From: a virus
Direction: 5' to 3' (one strand)
DNA: 49,389 nt
Virus record (IMG/VR): IMGVR_UViG_3300021394_000002
Location: 1-49,389 of that record
Of this stretch, positions 33,987 to 43,000 are shown one piece after another. The position numbers were made by a program, and so were the translations under genes. The notes under the pieces were generated by a model. It searched no databases, was not told the origin of the DNA, and saw only the letters and a program-made list of their open reading frames with translations. Each line of letters begins with the position of its first letter. Position 1 is the first letter of the stretch.

Positions 33987-34227
33987 CGGCCACCTGCTGG
34001 CGATTGGCGGCGGCGGGTAATGCCCGTTCCGCCGCTTCTTCCAGCTCAGGCAGCAGCAGCAGCAATTCCGCTTGCTCATAACTCAACTGTTGCCGCCGGT
34101 GTAATACCACCATCTGCGCTTTTAAGCGCAATTCCGGGGGCACTTTTCGCTCCAGCCATTCCAGCATTTCCAATTCAGCGGTAATCAAGTCCTGATCCTG
34201 ATGATAACGATTTGTATTCATAGCCAT
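33976..34227 (-). CDS. Hypothetical helical protein
   Basis: An 83-residue protein on the minus strand, convergent with and overlapping the last tail gene by 11 bases. It is almost all helix with Leu/Glu-rich segments (LSYEQAELLLLLPELEEAAE). A good ribosome site (CAGGGACAA) precedes the ATG. No family is recognised. It is read from the AT-rich gap to its right and so is probably expressed in the prophage state, like the partition genes. Confidence 0.58.
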   Translation of the reverse strand: MAMNTNRYHQDQDLITAELEMLEWLERKVPPELRLKAQMVVLHRRQQLSYEQAELLLLLPELEEAAERALPAAANRQQVAARL

Positions 34228-34573
34228 TTGTCCCTGTGCAGATTATTTTTTGTGTTAGCACTTGTTAGCTGCGACAAAAATAAACATACGTTTACCTTAT
34301 GTCAAAGGCGAATACCGATACTGTGTGAATTATGTTAATGAAACGAGAATCATAAAAAATAAAGAAACGTTTATTTTTATATAAAAATACCGTGTTTACC
34401 GGCGGCCAATGAATTATTGTTTTAATAGAACGCAAGGCAGTTGGTTAATAAATAAGCAATGGCGCGGCTTTTAACACCGCCGCTACTGGGTTACACTTGA
34501 ATGGCTTGAATGGCTGACTCCAGGCAGAACAAGCAGAGGGGCGAGCCTGGCGGATCGCCCCTCACCCTTTCTA
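34228..34573. other. AT-rich gap without a gene
   Basis: No frame here is convincing. It holds the promoter side of the leftward gene at 33976-34227, an inverted repeat of AAAAATAAA and TTTATTTTT around a 6-base loop at 34355-34378, and a short TAAAC-ATAC-GTTTA inverted repeat near 34283. The strong A+T content compared with both sides suggests a regulatory or foreign segment. Confidence 0.5.
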
Positions 34574-34592
34574 GTGGGGCAGGCTGCCCCAC
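34574..34592. repeat. Dispersed palindrome, copy 10 (centre G)
   Basis: GTGGGGCAGGCTGCCCCAC, the same arms with G rather than C in the centre of the plus strand. It lies downstream of the partition operon; copy 11 lies upstream of it. Confidence 0.9.
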
Positions 34593-34724
34593 CCTCAAAA
34601 CACCGCCGCCTGGTTGTCGCACGGAGCAACCCACCGCTAACCGGGTACTGTAGCCGTGAGTCCGGCAATCAGCCGACTGTGTTTTTACTGGTCCAATCAC
34701 CCCACCAAGCCCGAAAAACCCGAA

Positions 34725-34747
34725 AGCCCGGCATTGCCGGGCTTTTT
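34725..34747. terminator. Terminator downstream of the partition operon
   Basis: Stem AGCCCGGC/GCCGGGCT with a 3-base loop and T5 on the plus side and T3 on the minus side. It lies 13 nt past the end of the last minus-strand gene, so it probably ends the leftward par message although the T run is better in the other direction. Confidence 0.68.
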
Positions 34748-34759
34748 GTTGGGCCGGGA

Positions 34760-35011
34760 TCAGGGCTGGCCCCGTTCCTGCCACCAGCGCCACCAGAGCA
34801 GTGGCGGCAGCAGGTATTCCCGCATGGGGCGTGTTTTCAGGTAGCCGTTGATCACTATATCCCGGCAAAAGCTCCAGGTGAGCAGGTTGACGTAAATGGT
34901 GCCCGGCGATATCACCAACGGGCCGAACACCCCCCACCCCAATATCATGGCCAGCACCAGGCCGCCGTGCAGGTAGTTTAACCATCGAATGGTGCGCTCA
35001 GGGTTTTTCAA
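34760..35011 (-). CDS. Small membrane protein, third gene of the par operon
   Basis: An 83-residue protein with two predicted membrane helices (residues 14-36, HGGLVLAMILGWGVFGPLVI, and a weaker one near 38-52) and a Trp-rich basic end (PPLLWWRWWQERGQP). Its start overlaps the end of parB by 14 bases, so it should be co-translated with ParA and ParB in the lysogen. Membrane proteins made from a prophage are often superinfection-exclusion factors; that is a guess from context. Confidence 0.62.
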   Translation of the reverse strand: MKNPERTIRWLNYLHGGLVLAMILGWGVFGPLVISPGTIYVNLLTWSFCRDIVINGYLKTRPMREYLLPPLLWWRWWQERGQP

Positions 35012-35948
35012 TGTCGCCCCCTTGCTCCAGCTGCGCCAGCAGGCCGGCCATTTCTTCCATCAGCCATTCCCGTTGTTCCAGGCTCAACCCCTGGCCGGCT
35101 GACACCGACACCCGGCCACCCTTGAGCGTGATCTTGCCGTGTTTGAAGTTACGCACCACCGGCGTTACCACCGGGGCCGGGCTGACGGTTGCCGCCCAGT
35201 GCATCAGGAACGCCAGCATTTCATCGTCGGGGTCGCGCTGATCGTCCGGGTTCGGGTGAAAGTCGATGGCGGCCAACAGCAGCGCATCCTGCTGGTCCGG
35301 CGCCATGCTGGCCCAGCGATCATGGAGGGCCGACCCCTGCGCCGGGGTCAGGTAGCCGGGCTGGCTGAACAGCAACATGATCTCTTTGGGCAGCTGGCTG
35401 GTGTCGATACAGCGGCTGATGGTGCGCCGGCTGACCCGTTCGCCCAGATCCTGCAGGTGGGTTTCCAGCGCCCGCTGGCTGCCCAGTTGTTTTTCCAGCC
35501 GCTGGTATCGCTTGCCCTTTTCCCATGCACTGGGCGGGTTATAGCGGTTGCCGATGGCGCTGTACCAGTCCATTTCTGCGTCGGTCAGATCGGCCACCAG
35601 TAGGTTATACGGCCGTTCTTTCAGTATGCAGCCAGCCAGCCGCCGGCTGCCGTCGCCCACTTCATACATGCCGTTTACTACCCGGCCCCGCGCCCATTCG
35701 GTGTTGCCTTGTTCGCCCAGGGTGCTGGTAATGTCTTCCAGCGCCCGGGCCGACAGCAGATCCGCGCACCGCTCATTACCACCCCATACCCGAGTCTTTG
35801 CCTCAACATCGGCCGCCGGTATCCGCACCAGCCGCCAGGTGACGGTTCGGCCGCTATAAATGGTTTCTTCAAAGGTGCCGGGTTCCCCGGCCGCTTTCAT
35901 TGCCGACAGGCGCTGATCCAGCCTATCCAAACTGTTCAATACCGACAT
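34998..35948 (-). CDS. parB: ParB/SopB-like partition protein
   Basis: A 316-residue centromere-binding protein. Residues about 50-130 form the ParB/Srx-like N-terminal domain, with GDGSRRLA (residues 98-105) in place of the GERRxRA nucleotide-binding box, as in SopB-type proteins; RVWGGNERCADLLSARALED (53-72) precedes it. The HTH lies near 166-190 (LGERVSRRTISRCIDTSQLP). The C-terminus is a probable dimerisation domain. It follows parA by one base. It should bind inverted-repeat centromere sites and, with ParA, segregate the linear plasmid prophage. The dispersed 19-bp palindromes are its best candidate sites. Confidence 0.88.
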   Translation of the reverse strand: MSVLNSLDRLDQRLSAMKAAGEPGTFEETIYSGRTVTWRLVRIPAADVEAKTRVWGGNERCADLLSARALEDITSTLGEQGNTEWARGRVVNGMYEVGDGSRRLAGCILKERPYNLLVADLTDAEMDWYSAIGNRYNPPSAWEKGKRYQRLEKQLGSQRALETHLQDLGERVSRRTISRCIDTSQLPKEIMLLFSQPGYLTPAQGSALHDRWASMAPDQQDALLLAAIDFHPNPDDQRDPDDEMLAFLMHWAATVSPAPVVTPVVRNFKHGKITLKGGRVSVSAGQGLSLEQREWLMEEMAGLLAQLEQGGDIEKP

Positions 35949-35949
35949 A

Positions 35950-37101
35950 TCAATTCCCCCATTTTGGGTTTACCAGTGTTTCCATAATTTCCGTAAACAG
36001 CCCCTGCCAGATGGCCATTGCGTTGTTCCAGCTGGCCCGACTGCTGCGCTGCCCCCGATCTTGCTCGAACACGGTACGCAGCCGGAGCTGGGCCTTGCCG
36101 ACTTCTTCCGTGTTTTTTAAGGTATTGACCAGCACCTTTGATCCCCATGCCTGGCGGATATCCCGCGCCACTTCCTGACTGCTGGAGCCGGGGCTGCTGC
36201 TGACCTTGCTGATCAGCACCCGCACATCGGGGATGCACCAGAGCTGTGATTCAGGCACCGCCGCCGCCGCCCCACGCAACAGGCTGAACAGCTGTTCAGT
36301 GCTATCGGTATCGTGCAGCTCTGCCGGCGAGGGAATGATCATGGCGTCGGCCGCGAAAATCTGCGCTATGGTGCCATCGGCCAGGTTGGGGGCGCCGTCT
36401 ATCAGTACCAGATCGTAATTGTCTGACACGGTGGCGATACCGGCCCTGAGCATCAGGTGGTGCGGGTATTTAATGCCAGTCTGCTGGTCCAGCTCCCGGT
36501 CGATGCGCTGCAGCGCCTGACAGCCGGGGATGATATCAAGCCGGGGCCAGTAGGTGGGGCGTATGGCGTAGTCCAGGCTATCTTTCTGGCCGAACATGAA
36601 AGGTAGAACCGTGTCCTGTTCGGTCAGGTTGCCGGGATGGACGCCGAAGTAATGCCCGGCGGTGCCCTGGGGATCAACGTCAATCAGCAACACCCGGTAG
36701 CCGTGCATGGCCGCCCACTGGGCGAAGTGAACCGCGACCGTGGTTTTGCCGGCGCCGCCCTTGTTTGAGACCACCGCCAGCGTGACCGCTTCACTGGACT
36801 CAGGCCGCCAGGGATGGGTGCCGAACACCGACCGCATGGTATCGATCTGTTCGATGGTATAGCCCAGGCGGCGGCCCTTGGCGTCACGGTCAGCCTGCGC
36901 CAGCCGCCCAGCTTGCTCTGCCTTGATTATGGCCGTCTTGCTGACGCCCACCAGGCTGGGGGCTTCATTGATACCCCACCGCCGAGTTATCGCCCGGCCT
37001 TCACTTTCCACCAGCCCCAGCTTGCGCTTGATAATGCCGTTCCGCATTTCCTGGCTGCTGGTTATGCAGTCGTCAAACAGCTTTAACAGTTGCTCTTTCA
37101 T
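35950..37101 (-). CDS. parA: ParA/SopA-like partition ATPase
   Basis: A 383-residue protein of the type Ia ParA family. Residues 1-105 hold an N-terminal HTH-containing domain (APSLVGVSKTAIIKAEQAGR) that in SopA/P1 ParA autoregulates the operon. The deviant Walker A is KGGAGKTT (Lys114 and Lys119), followed by VLLIDVDPQG (Walker A') and LVLIDGAPNL (Walker B). The start at 37101 follows GGAGTAAGGAAC and is preferred to the open frame up to 37221. It binds DNA non-specifically when ATP-bound and pulls ParB-bound plasmid copies apart. A dispersed palindrome lies 136 bp upstream. Confidence 0.94.
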   Translation of the reverse strand: MKEQLLKLFDDCITSSQEMRNGIIKRKLGLVESEGRAITRRWGINEAPSLVGVSKTAIIKAEQAGRLAQADRDAKGRRLGYTIEQIDTMRSVFGTHPWRPESSEAVTLAVVSNKGGAGKTTVAVHFAQWAAMHGYRVLLIDVDPQGTAGHYFGVHPGNLTEQDTVLPFMFGQKDSLDYAIRPTYWPRLDIIPGCQALQRIDRELDQQTGIKYPHHLMLRAGIATVSDNYDLVLIDGAPNLADGTIAQIFAADAMIIPSPAELHDTDSTEQLFSLLRGAAAAVPESQLWCIPDVRVLISKVSSSPGSSSQEVARDIRQAWGSKVLVNTLKNTEEVGKAQLRLRTVFEQDRGQRSSRASWNNAMAIWQGLFTEIMETLVNPKWGN

Positions 37102-37236
37102 GTTCCTTACTCCAGGCATCAAAGGTGTCTGAATGGTGTACCACAAAACACTATTCAGCAAGAAAAAAAGTAAACAAAGGTGAAAAAAGGTAAACCACGA
37201 CGACCGGCCAACCGTTTCCACTTGGCCCCGTAAGAG

Positions 37237-37255
37237 GTGGGGCAGCCTGCCCCAC
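37237..37255. repeat. Dispersed palindrome, copy 11
   Basis: A perfect copy between parA and the telomere site, on the promoter side of the partition operon. Other plain sequence between 37102 and 37440 holds no gene I can support. Confidence 0.92.
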
Positions 37256-37637
37256 CACCGTCAGGCAGCTCTGCCTTGCAGAAGATGCACAGCCCCGGCA
37301 CGGCAACCCTGCAAGCCTGGCACTCACTTCCGGCCCTTGTGTGGCGCGGCTTTGCGGCATAAATGAGGCTACCAAAGGGGAAAGGGAGAGAGGGGTAGAG
37401 TAGAGGCGGTGGCACAAAATCAAGAGATCGCCGCCGCTTAGGGTACACACATGCAAGATAGCCAAAGATAGGGGCGGTGCGGCGTCACGGTCAAAATCGG
37501 CAGGCAAAATATAAATACTATCTATGTACGATTGTCAGGGTTTCGGCATGAGCTTCACTCCATATCGTACACACACCAACGTACACACTGCAAGGATACC
37601 CCTATAAGGTACACACTACAATATTATGGGGCACACA

Positions 37638-37671
37638 GCACCCTAATAATAAAATTTTATTATTAGGGTGC
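37638..37671. other. Telomere resolution site (tel palindrome)
   Basis: A perfect 34-bp palindrome: GCACCCTAATAATAAAA followed by its exact reverse complement, centre between 37654 and 37655. It extends imperfectly outward for about 15 more bases per side. It lies 185 bp upstream of the protelomerase gene, the arrangement of telRL and telN in N15. Cutting and rejoining by protelomerase at the centre would give two covalently closed hairpin ends, converting the circular phage DNA into the linear plasmid prophage. Confidence 0.85.
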
Positions 37672-37741
37672 ATAGATGCCATATTAAGCATAGTGGTGTC
37701 ATGGGTGGGTGTGTACCCTCTGGTGTGTACGATAAGCCGCC

Positions 37742-37770
37742 TTGTCAGCCTTGTTTTTATATATTACAAT
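37742..37770 (+). promoter_or_regulatory. Promoter of the protelomerase gene
   Basis: TTGTCA (37742-37747), a 17-bp spacer and TACAAT (37765-37770). Start would be near 37777, on top of a GTGTGTAC-type repeat (37771-37778), with two more between it and the start codon. Binding of protelomerase or another protein to these repeats could repress the promoter. Confidence 0.62.
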
Positions 37771-37855
37771 CTGTGTACGTTGGTTTTGGTTAAAAACTTG
37801 CCGTGTGTACGCTGTATCCTATAATGTGTGTGTACTTAACCTGGAGATAAAAAAC

Positions 37856-40003
37856 ATGGGATCATCAAGGAAAGTGGACTTGCAACAGATAGCCGAAGAT
37901 TTGCACAAAGAGGTCATGCACATCGAGAGCCTGGACGTTGCCCAGTCAGAGAAAACCCGCCGCCACCAGCGGGCCGCCAAAAAGGTGCTGAACCTGCTGT
38001 ACCTGGACCGCCGCCGCTACAAGGGCAAGTTGAAAGAAAACCGGATCACCCTGAACACCTTTATCAGTTACCTGACCCGGCTTAGAAAAATGCTGGCTGA
38101 CTTGGGGCTTAGGCATCATCTGCTGGACAGAGAGATCGACCGCATGACCAAACGCTACCCCCGCCATGCCGAGCTGGCGGCGACCCTGGCCGACTTACCA
38201 CCGAAAGAGACATTCGAGGCCAAGCGGCTGGCTCAGGAACAGCTGGCCATCGAGGTTGAGGCCCAGGATGCTCTAAACCGGATCGCCTGGGATAAGCCGG
38301 ATGCACAGAAGAAGCTGAAAGCCATGATGACCCAGTACCCAACACTGAAAGCCTGGCTGGTGCCGCTACGCGACGAGGCGACCCGCGCCACCGCATTGCG
38401 GGATATCCACCTATATCTGGACGAGGCCGACGCCTTTAAGCGGGATCTGGTCGATTTGAAAGTGGACCATGAGGCTATTGTGGCGCTGAGAATACCGGCC
38501 GATCTCAAGGAAGACAGGGCCAAGGCGTCGGGCAAGGCGCTGATGAAAAAACAGCGGGCGCGGTTCCACCTGAACTATCCGGTATACATGGAAAAAGTAA
38601 TGTGGGCGCTGACCCAGCCCCACAACCAGAGGCCGGATGGCGGTTGTGACTGGGACTATAACCCGCTGGTGTTCGGCTTGTGTGCTGCCACCGGTCGCCG
38701 GCCGGTTGAGGTGCTGCTGACGGGCCATTTTGAGCGAGTAGACCGGGAGCGGTTGCGATTTTCTGGCCAGGCGAAAAAGCGCGGCAAGGCCGCCGATTCG
38801 TATGTAATTTACTCCCTGGTCGATACCAATACCGTGATGGCGGCATTCCAGGCGCTGCGGTCCCTGCCCTACACCGCCGAGCTGCACCAGCTGGAGGTTG
38901 AGAGTAAATATGATATTCGCACCACGGCGACCATGATCAACAATCGCCTGTCTGCGCCGCTCAATAGCCTGGCCCGCAAGGTGTTCGCGCCGGACGGCCG
39001 CCGGGTTTTCTATGACACACGGGCCGTGTACGCCGCTATCTGCGCCCAGCGATACCTGGAAACCGATCCGCGCTGGAAGTCGGACGACGGCAGCTGTAAC
39101 CGGTCGGCCTTTACCACCGAGCTATTGGGCCACGACGACCCCAACGCCCAGCTGGCGTATGAGTCGGTAAAACTGGACAGCTACCGGCCTTATCTGCCGA
39201 GCGCCATCAAACACAAAGCCAAGGATCGCTTGGCCGAGCTGGAAAAGCTGGATGATGAAATGCCGGATCTGGCCAAGGGCATGGCGGCGGTGGCTATCCA
39301 TGATTGGGTAAAGGACAGGGTGAAAGCCGATCCGTCTGTCACTATCACTCAGTCACTGATCAGCCGGGAGGCCGGCGGCAACCGCAACACCATCAAGCGT
39401 TATCTGGAGGTGGTCAGCGATGCCCTGGGCATTACCCGTGACGAAAAAACCGGGTGGGTAAAGGACGAGTTCGATCTGATATTGGAAAAGCCAACGGTTG
39501 ACTGGAAGCTCAAGCAGGCCGACGAGGACGAGCTGGACGCTGAACCCGAGGGCGAAGACGTAGACGAAGCCGAGGACGAAGCCGAGGACGAAGCCGAGGA
39601 CGAAGCCGAGGACGAAGCCGAGGCGACACAGGCAACCCCATTGCCCACCAGCACCCCGGAATGGAAGGGTAAACCGGCGTTTAAATTCCAACGGCTGGCC
39701 AACCAGCAATGGCAGGTGGGTATCCATGTGGGTTACGCCAGTCAGACCGTCACGGTGCAGGGGGCCAACCAGATGGCGGCAGGCCGCGCCGCCTGGCAGC
39801 AATGGCTGGCGCAATGGCAGCAGGTGCCGATCCACCATACCGCTGACGCGCTGAATGGCAAGAAGGCGCATAAAGTCAGCGCCGGTCTGCCCGATGGCCA
39901 GTATATCGAGGTGGTCCAGGCTGGCGCCGAGGCCGAGGCCAGGCGCACCCTGAGCAATGACATAAAGCGAGCGGCGGCCGTCTGGCAAAACCTGGGCAGC
40001 TGA
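37856..40003 (+). CDS. telN: Protelomerase (hairpin telomere resolvase), TelN/TelK family
   Basis: A 715-residue enzyme that makes the closed hairpin ends of the linear prophage by a tyrosine-recombinase-like cut and rejoin reaction. Catalytic positions fit those of N15 TelN/PhiKO2 TelK: Arg281 in CAATGRRPVEVLLTG, Lys307 in SGQAKKRGKAAD, Arg389 in YDTRAVYA, His426 in LLGHDDPN and nucleophile Tyr435 in AQLAYESVKL (His to Tyr spacing of 9 as in TelK). N-terminal helices (1-250) form the muzzle-type DNA clamp. The protein is about 80 residues longer than TelN/TelK; the extra C-terminal part has (DEAE)5 at 570-589 and a domain starting PAFKFQRLANQQWQVGIHVG. The start at 37856 follows CTGGAGATAAAAAAC. 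Confidence 0.95.
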   Translation: MGSSRKVDLQQIAEDLHKEVMHIESLDVAQSEKTRRHQRAAKKVLNLLYLDRRRYKGKLKENRITLNTFISYLTRLRKMLADLGLRHHLLDREIDRMTKRYPRHAELAATLADLPPKETFEAKRLAQEQLAIEVEAQDALNRIAWDKPDAQKKLKAMMTQYPTLKAWLVPLRDEATRATALRDIHLYLDEADAFKRDLVDLKVDHEAIVALRIPADLKEDRAKASGKALMKKQRARFHLNYPVYMEKVMWALTQPHNQRPDGGCDWDYNPLVFGLCAATGRRPVEVLLTGHFERVDRERLRFSGQAKKRGKAADSYVIYSLVDTNTVMAAFQALRSLPYTAELHQLEVESKYDIRTTATMINNRLSAPLNSLARKVFAPDGRRVFYDTRAVYAAICAQRYLETDPRWKSDDGSCNRSAFTTELLGHDDPNAQLAYESVKLDSYRPYLPSAIKHKAKDRLAELEKLDDEMPDLAKGMAAVAIHDWVKDRVKADPSVTITQSLISREAGGNRNTIKRYLEVVSDALGITRDEKTGWVKDEFDLILEKPTVDWKLKQADEDELDAEPEGEDVDEAEDEAEDEAEDEAEDEAEATQATPLPTSTPEWKGKPAFKFQRLANQQWQVGIHVGYASQTVTVQGANQMAAGRAAWQQWLAQWQQVPIHHTADALNGKKAHKVSAGLPDGQYIEVVQAGAEAEARRTLSNDIKRAAAVWQNLGS
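39563..39622 (+). repeat. 12-bp tandem repeat, five copies, in the protelomerase gene
   Basis: GACGAAGCCGAG is repeated five times head to tail without a mismatch, encoding (DEAE)5 in the acidic linker. Such a repeat can gain or lose units in frame. Confidence 0.95.
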
Positions 40004-40007
40004 ATGG

Positions 40008-40026
40008 GTGGGGCAGCCTGCCCCAC
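40008..40026. repeat. Dispersed palindrome, copy 12
   Basis: A perfect copy, extended here to 23 bp (40006-40028). It lies in the 51-bp gap between the convergent protelomerase and repA genes, with no other hairpin, so it might also serve as a shared transcription barrier. Confidence 0.92.
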
Positions 40027-40054
40027 CCTGTTTACCCACCAATTTTACCCCGAT

Positions 40055-43000
40055 TTACCCCAGTTTTAACGCCAGCTCAGGAGGTAGCCCCGCCCTGATC
40101 CTGGCGTCCCGAGATCCGAGCGCCAACAGCACACCGTTTTCATCCAGCAGGCCGTCACGAACGGCGGCTTTTTCCTCATAGGTAAGGGCTGAAAGCAGGT
40201 CATGGAGGGCGATTTTTAACCGTCTTCCGACTTTTCCGAGCAGGTAAGAAACCCCGGCAGGCCGCGCCACCACTGGGCTTGAGGGGCGATCCACGATCTT
40301 ATCTTTCTCTATAAGATCATCAGAAAAATCGTGGATCGTTTCGGACACCAGATCAGACCGTTCAGATCCGCCCGCCGCCAGCTTAATATCGTCATAGGCG
40401 CTCACACCTGAGTGGGTTCTTTTCTGGTGGATTTGGTGCATGTTTTCCCACGACTCAGGCTCAATGCTCCAGACCGTCGAACCGTCACCGGTGCGGCGTG
40501 ATTGGCGAGCTTTTACGGCGGTCAAATTCAGCTTTTCCATGATGGCCTTGAACATATCGGCCCCGGCCTTTTTGCCGCGCACGGGTGGGCACCAGGGCGC
40601 GTGAATGGTCAGGTAGTCGGCGTTGGCCTGCAGCAGCGCCAGACCGGCCTGTAAACCGCGCTGAGTGGCCACCCCTGCCCCGGTGTTATAATCCACCCCT
40701 ACCGCCGCCATATACTCCCGTAGCAGGCGCTGGCTGCGGCTCAGGTACTGCCGGGTAGATACCGGCACCCCATTGGTCGCCTCTAGGGCATCCAGGCTGC
40801 TGGCGCGTTCTGTGGGCATCTGCAGCAGCTCGAACCGCTTAACGTGGGCCAGGGCGCCGTCACGCAGCCAACAAACGGATTCTTCCGTCACCGGCTGCAG
40901 GAGCAGGTTTTCGATATTCCAGCGGTTCAGCTGCGCCCGCTCATCCTGGCTGATGTGCGAACTTTCCATTAACTGCTGACGCTGTTCGTCGGTGGCGGTG
41001 GGATTGGTCAGGTGGCGCTCGATATCTTCCTGTTTCAGTAATTCCCCAATGACCTTTTTCGCAACCTTGGCATTGGCGATCATTTCATCGGCGTGTTCCA
41101 GCGCCATTGGCTCCACCCGGTATTTATCGGCCATCAACTGCAACAGCATGGTGTTGGCAAAATCGTTGCGGGCGGCGTTTTCCTGGGTCAGCAGGTTAAT
41201 CCGTAACCGGTCGAATTCCAGATCATCAGAGCTGACGACCAACTGACCATCTTCATTCACACTGATGGATAATGCCTGATCGTGTTCGGCCAAGCCCGCC
41301 AGGGCTGCCCGCCACATGGCGGCTTCACTGGTTTCCCTGAAATTCACCGGGCTGGTCAATCCCAAAATAAAGCGGTTGGCGGTGCGGTCCCGGCGGATCA
41401 TCTGTACCGCATCGGATGGCGATATCACGCCACGAAACAGGCCGTAGTGAAGATCGAAATGCTGGGTCACAATGGACACCCCGGAGCTGATCGCCGGCGA
41501 GTAGATCACCCAGTCGTATTTTTCCACATGGCCATCGGGATCGGCGTTAAACGCCTGCACCTTGGCATCAAAGGCTTTCGAGTCTTGGGAGATAAACAGC
41601 CCTTTGGTGTGGGGATATTTTTCTTCCAGCAACCGCTGCAGCTTGGCGCCCTCATCGGCGCTATCGTCGGCCACCAGTACCTTTTTTCCCTGGCCCACTT
41701 GGGCCACCACATCATCGAATACCGCATTCAGATCGCCGTACAGTATCGTTTTGTCGGAAAAATCGGTGTCCAGCTCCACCACATGAATGGGGGTATCGTC
41801 CCCGCGCTCTGCACGGATGCGTTCGGCAAATTCGACCACCGAATCGTTGGCGTCGGCATCCACCATCAGCACCTGACTGGCGTTGACCGCGCACCCTTTC
41901 AGCCGGTTGTATACCGCCAGCGGCTGGGCCATGGTGCCGCCGTTGGTGATGGAGCGGAGCATTTGACTGGCCTCATCGAGCGCCAGCAGATCCAGGCGCT
42001 GCAGGATGCGGCCGAACTGGGGCTTGTTGATCGAGTTGATACAGCAGGCTAGCTTTTTCATGCCGGACAGGTGCGCCATTTCTGCGTCTTTGTAGTGCAG
42101 GATATCGAGGGCGTCACCGGGCATGGTTGCCAGCAGGGCCACATCGGCGGCGTCGTCTGGATTGATTTTCGACAGCTTGGCATGGCCATCCTCTACCAGC
42201 GTGACCCGGTGGACAAAGGAGGCCGCCCGCTCTGCCTGCCAGATCATCGGCCGCAACAGGTTTTTGGATTTACCCGAGGCCATGGGCGCCCGGACTATCA
42301 CCAACCCCTGCAGCTGGCGCACGAAATCATAAACCCCATCATCGATCACCGTTTTTTCGATTCGGTGGTAATGAATATGGGCGGGGCGCTGGGCCGGATC
42401 GGTGATACGGGCGCTGAACGAACGGAAAGCATGGGCTTCATGCAGCCGTTCGTCGAACCGCTTATTGGCCAGCCAGATCAGCTTTTGCCAGTCGATGGGC
42501 AGCCGGTGCTGTTCAACCACGGTTTTGACCGCTTCCATGATCTGGCGGCCGTTGCGAACAAAGGGGAAGCCGCGCATACCGGCGGCAATGGTGGCCATGG
42601 CCTGGCGCTGGGCGTCTTTGTGGCTGGCGGTGGCCAGTTTCAACAACCCCAGCTCGAACGGATCGCGGGGCAGCTCCAGCAGGTTGGTTTTGGCCCTGAG
42701 CTGATCGGCCACTTCCTGCAGGCCACGGCGGTGGCCCAGGGCCACATCATTGAAATCGGTGGGCTGGCTGACCGCATCGGCCTGGGTTACGTCCGGCAGT
42801 CGGTGCTTGATTTTCGGGTATTTTGCGGCCAGCGCATAGGCGGTGTTGACGCCTTTGTTGCCCTTGCCTTCCTGTTGTTTCCAGCAGTCGTTATCGGCCA
42901 GGTTCACCAGCTCCAGATCCGGGTGCTGGCTCAGGTATTTTTCGATCACTACTTCCAGCTGACCGGCATCCAGGCAGACGATCACGGCGCATTCGCCGTA

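Larger units (their letters stand above)
37443..37835. repeat. GTACACAC repeats flanking the telomere palindrome
   Basis: Left of the palindrome the 8-mer reads GTACACAC at 37443, 37567, 37581 and 37609. Right of it the reverse complement GTGTGTAC is at 37709, 37723, 37803 and 37828, with a 7/8 match (CTGTGTAC) at 37771. All repeats therefore face opposite ways on the two sides of the centre. The pairs 37567/37581 and 37709/37723 both have 14-bp spacing, and an 11-base stretch ATCGTACACAC is shared by the outer members. In N15 the telomerase occupancy site has analogous inverted flanking repeats around telRL. Confidence 0.85.

Noticed and set aside
37742-37855. Longer N-terminus of the protelomerase
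   Set aside because: It would begin within the promoter and translate the GTGTGTAC repeats; ATG 37856 has a good ribosome site and fits TelN/TelK.
37856-40003. Chromosomal integrase
   Set aside because: The catalytic pattern is of tyrosine-recombinase type, but size, TelN-like motifs, the adjacent 34-bp palindrome and par/rep genes point to telomere resolution, and no attP-like region was found.
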